NCBI GenBank assembly: GCA_007116765.1 | Contig: SKHV01000016.1 | Span: 1-13,673, forward strand | Source: Prolixibacteraceae bacterium | GTDB taxonomy: Bacteria > Bacteroidota > Bacteroidia > Bacteroidales > Prolixibacteraceae | Reading direction: 5' to 3' | Length of the DNA: 13,673 nt | Part shown: positions 13,033 to 13,673 of the stretch, one piece after another | Layout: each line of letters begins with the position of its first letter | How positions within the stretch are numbered: position 1 is the first letter of the stretch | Translations under genes and position numbers: made by a program | The notes under the pieces: generated by a model | The model's input: the letters and a program-made list of their open reading frames with translations, nothing else | What the model was told of the DNA's origin: nothing | The model's database searches: none

Positions 13033-13673
13033 ATGGCATCTGGCACAGGAACAAAACGGCTCGGTAAAGTGGCAAGAGAATTCAATGTTGGAATTTCAAC
13101 CATGGTTGAATTTCTCAACAAAAAAGGGCATCAGGTCGACCCGAATCCTAATGCAAAAATTGACGAAAATCAATATCTGCTGTTACAAAAAGAATACAGC
13201 AACGACATATCGTTAAAAAAAGAATCTGAGAAAATAAACCTCAGAGTAAATCGCATTCAGAAAAACGAAACGCTGACTATTGATGATATCAGTGAAAAAG
13301 AAGAAAAAGTAACAGACGACTCTAGCGACGACGACGATCAGGTGTTGAGAATTACTGATTTAAGTGCTAAAAAAGCTAGTAATGTTCAACCAAAAGCGAA
13401 AAAAGAAATTGAACAAATTAAAGTCGAAACTCCACGCCATAATGTTAAAGTAGTAGGAAAAGTTGATCTAGAAAAGAAACCCGCCGCCCCAAAACCTGAG
13501 CCTAAAAAAGAAGAGCCTGAAGCAAAAGCAAAAGCAAAAACTTCAGAAAAAACAAAAGCTGAGAAAGAAATAACTCCCGAGAAAAAAGAATCGGTAAAGC
13601 AAGAGACCAGCCCTAAGCCTAAAAAAGAAGAACCTAAAAAAGAAACGGCGAAAAAAGACACTGAGAAAAAAGA
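13033..13673 (+). CDS. infB: Translation initiation factor IF-2, N-terminal part (cut by window end)
   Basis: Partial: 213 codons are read before the window ends, with no stop. IF-2 is the GTPase that places initiator tRNA on the ribosome; its G domain lies beyond the window. The start MASGTGTKRLGKVAREFNVG is followed by STMVEFLNKKGHQVDPNPNAKID, the IF2 N-terminal helical domain. Residues near 104-110 (VLRITDL) and 136-146 (RHNVKVVGKVD) are short conserved words within the linker. From about 147 the sequence is a low-complexity K/E/P/A linker with repeats such as PKPEPKKEEPE and KAKAKAK. The ATG at 13033 is backed by AAAGG six bases upstream, one of few Shine-Dalgarno-like sites here. It follows nusA by 114 bp in the same operon. 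Confidence 0.93.
   Translation, partial: MASGTGTKRLGKVAREFNVGISTMVEFLNKKGHQVDPNPNAKIDENQYLLLQKEYSNDISLKKESEKINLRVNRIQKNETLTIDDISEKEEKVTDDSSDDDDQVLRITDLSAKKASNVQPKAKKEIEQIKVETPRHNVKVVGKVDLEKKPAAPKPEPKKEEPEAKAKAKTSEKTKAEKEITPEKKESVKQETSPKPKKEEPKKETAKKDTEKK

Noticed and set aside
12974..13216. Small plus-strand ORF of 80 codons before and over the infB start
   Set aside because: It is out of frame with infB, whose N-terminal domain is clearly recognisable from 13033. The ORF has no family signal.
13386..13661. Minus-strand ORF rich in S, F and G
   Set aside because: It is the complement of the IF-2 low-complexity K/E/P linker; the composition explains the open frame.

Overview
The window looks like a chromosomal core region of a member of the Bacteroidota (Bacteroidetes), probably the Bacteroidales/Marinilabiliales side, though the exact order is an inference. 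The evidence is a fused lpxC-fabZ gene inside an lpxD / lpxC-fabZ / lpxA block, promoters that fit the Bacteroidota consensus (TTG or TTTG, about 20 bp, TAnnTTTG) instead of -35/-10 boxes, AT-rich starts mostly without Shine-Dalgarno sequences, and a rimP-nusA-infB operon with protein features typical of the phylum. I see no phage, transposase, CRISPR array, tRNA or rRNA.

Left third (1-5175). tsaE (tRNA t6A synthesis) on the minus strand is divergent from gcvH (glycine cleavage H protein). gcvH converges on the minus-strand sufB-sufC-sufD cluster, the Fe-S cluster assembly scaffold; no sufS or sufE is next to it. The spacers here are unusual. Directly beyond the stop codons of tsaE, sufD and sufB, and also just upstream of sufC, lie degenerate tandem arrays with a 7-bp (sometimes 8-bp) period. 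Different sequence families share a GA(C/T)-type core in register on the gene's sense strand. A 335-bp spacer between gcvH and sufD holds further low-complexity and inverted-repeat sequence.

Middle (5176-11000). thiL (thiamine-phosphate kinase) is divergent from sufB, with two promoters that overlap almost completely across a perfect 12-bp palindrome. A strong bidirectional terminator separates thiL from the convergent lipid A block. That block reads, in transcription order on the minus strand, HD-domain phosphohydrolase, lpxD, lpxC-fabZ, lpxA. It supplies the acyltransferase, deacetylase and 3-hydroxyacyl-ACP dehydratase steps that start lipid A synthesis and balance it against fatty acid synthesis.

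Right end (11000-13673). rimP, nusA and the 5' part of infB form the translation/transcription factor operon on the plus strand, read away from the HD gene. It has a near-ideal promoter and a compact leader hairpin followed by T-rich sequence, a candidate attenuator. infB is cut by the window end inside its charged, low-complexity N-terminal linker.

The genes are conserved housekeeping functions. The least explained content is non-coding: the heptamer-phased arrays after stop codons, the rimP leader hairpin and the overlapping sufB/thiL promoters.
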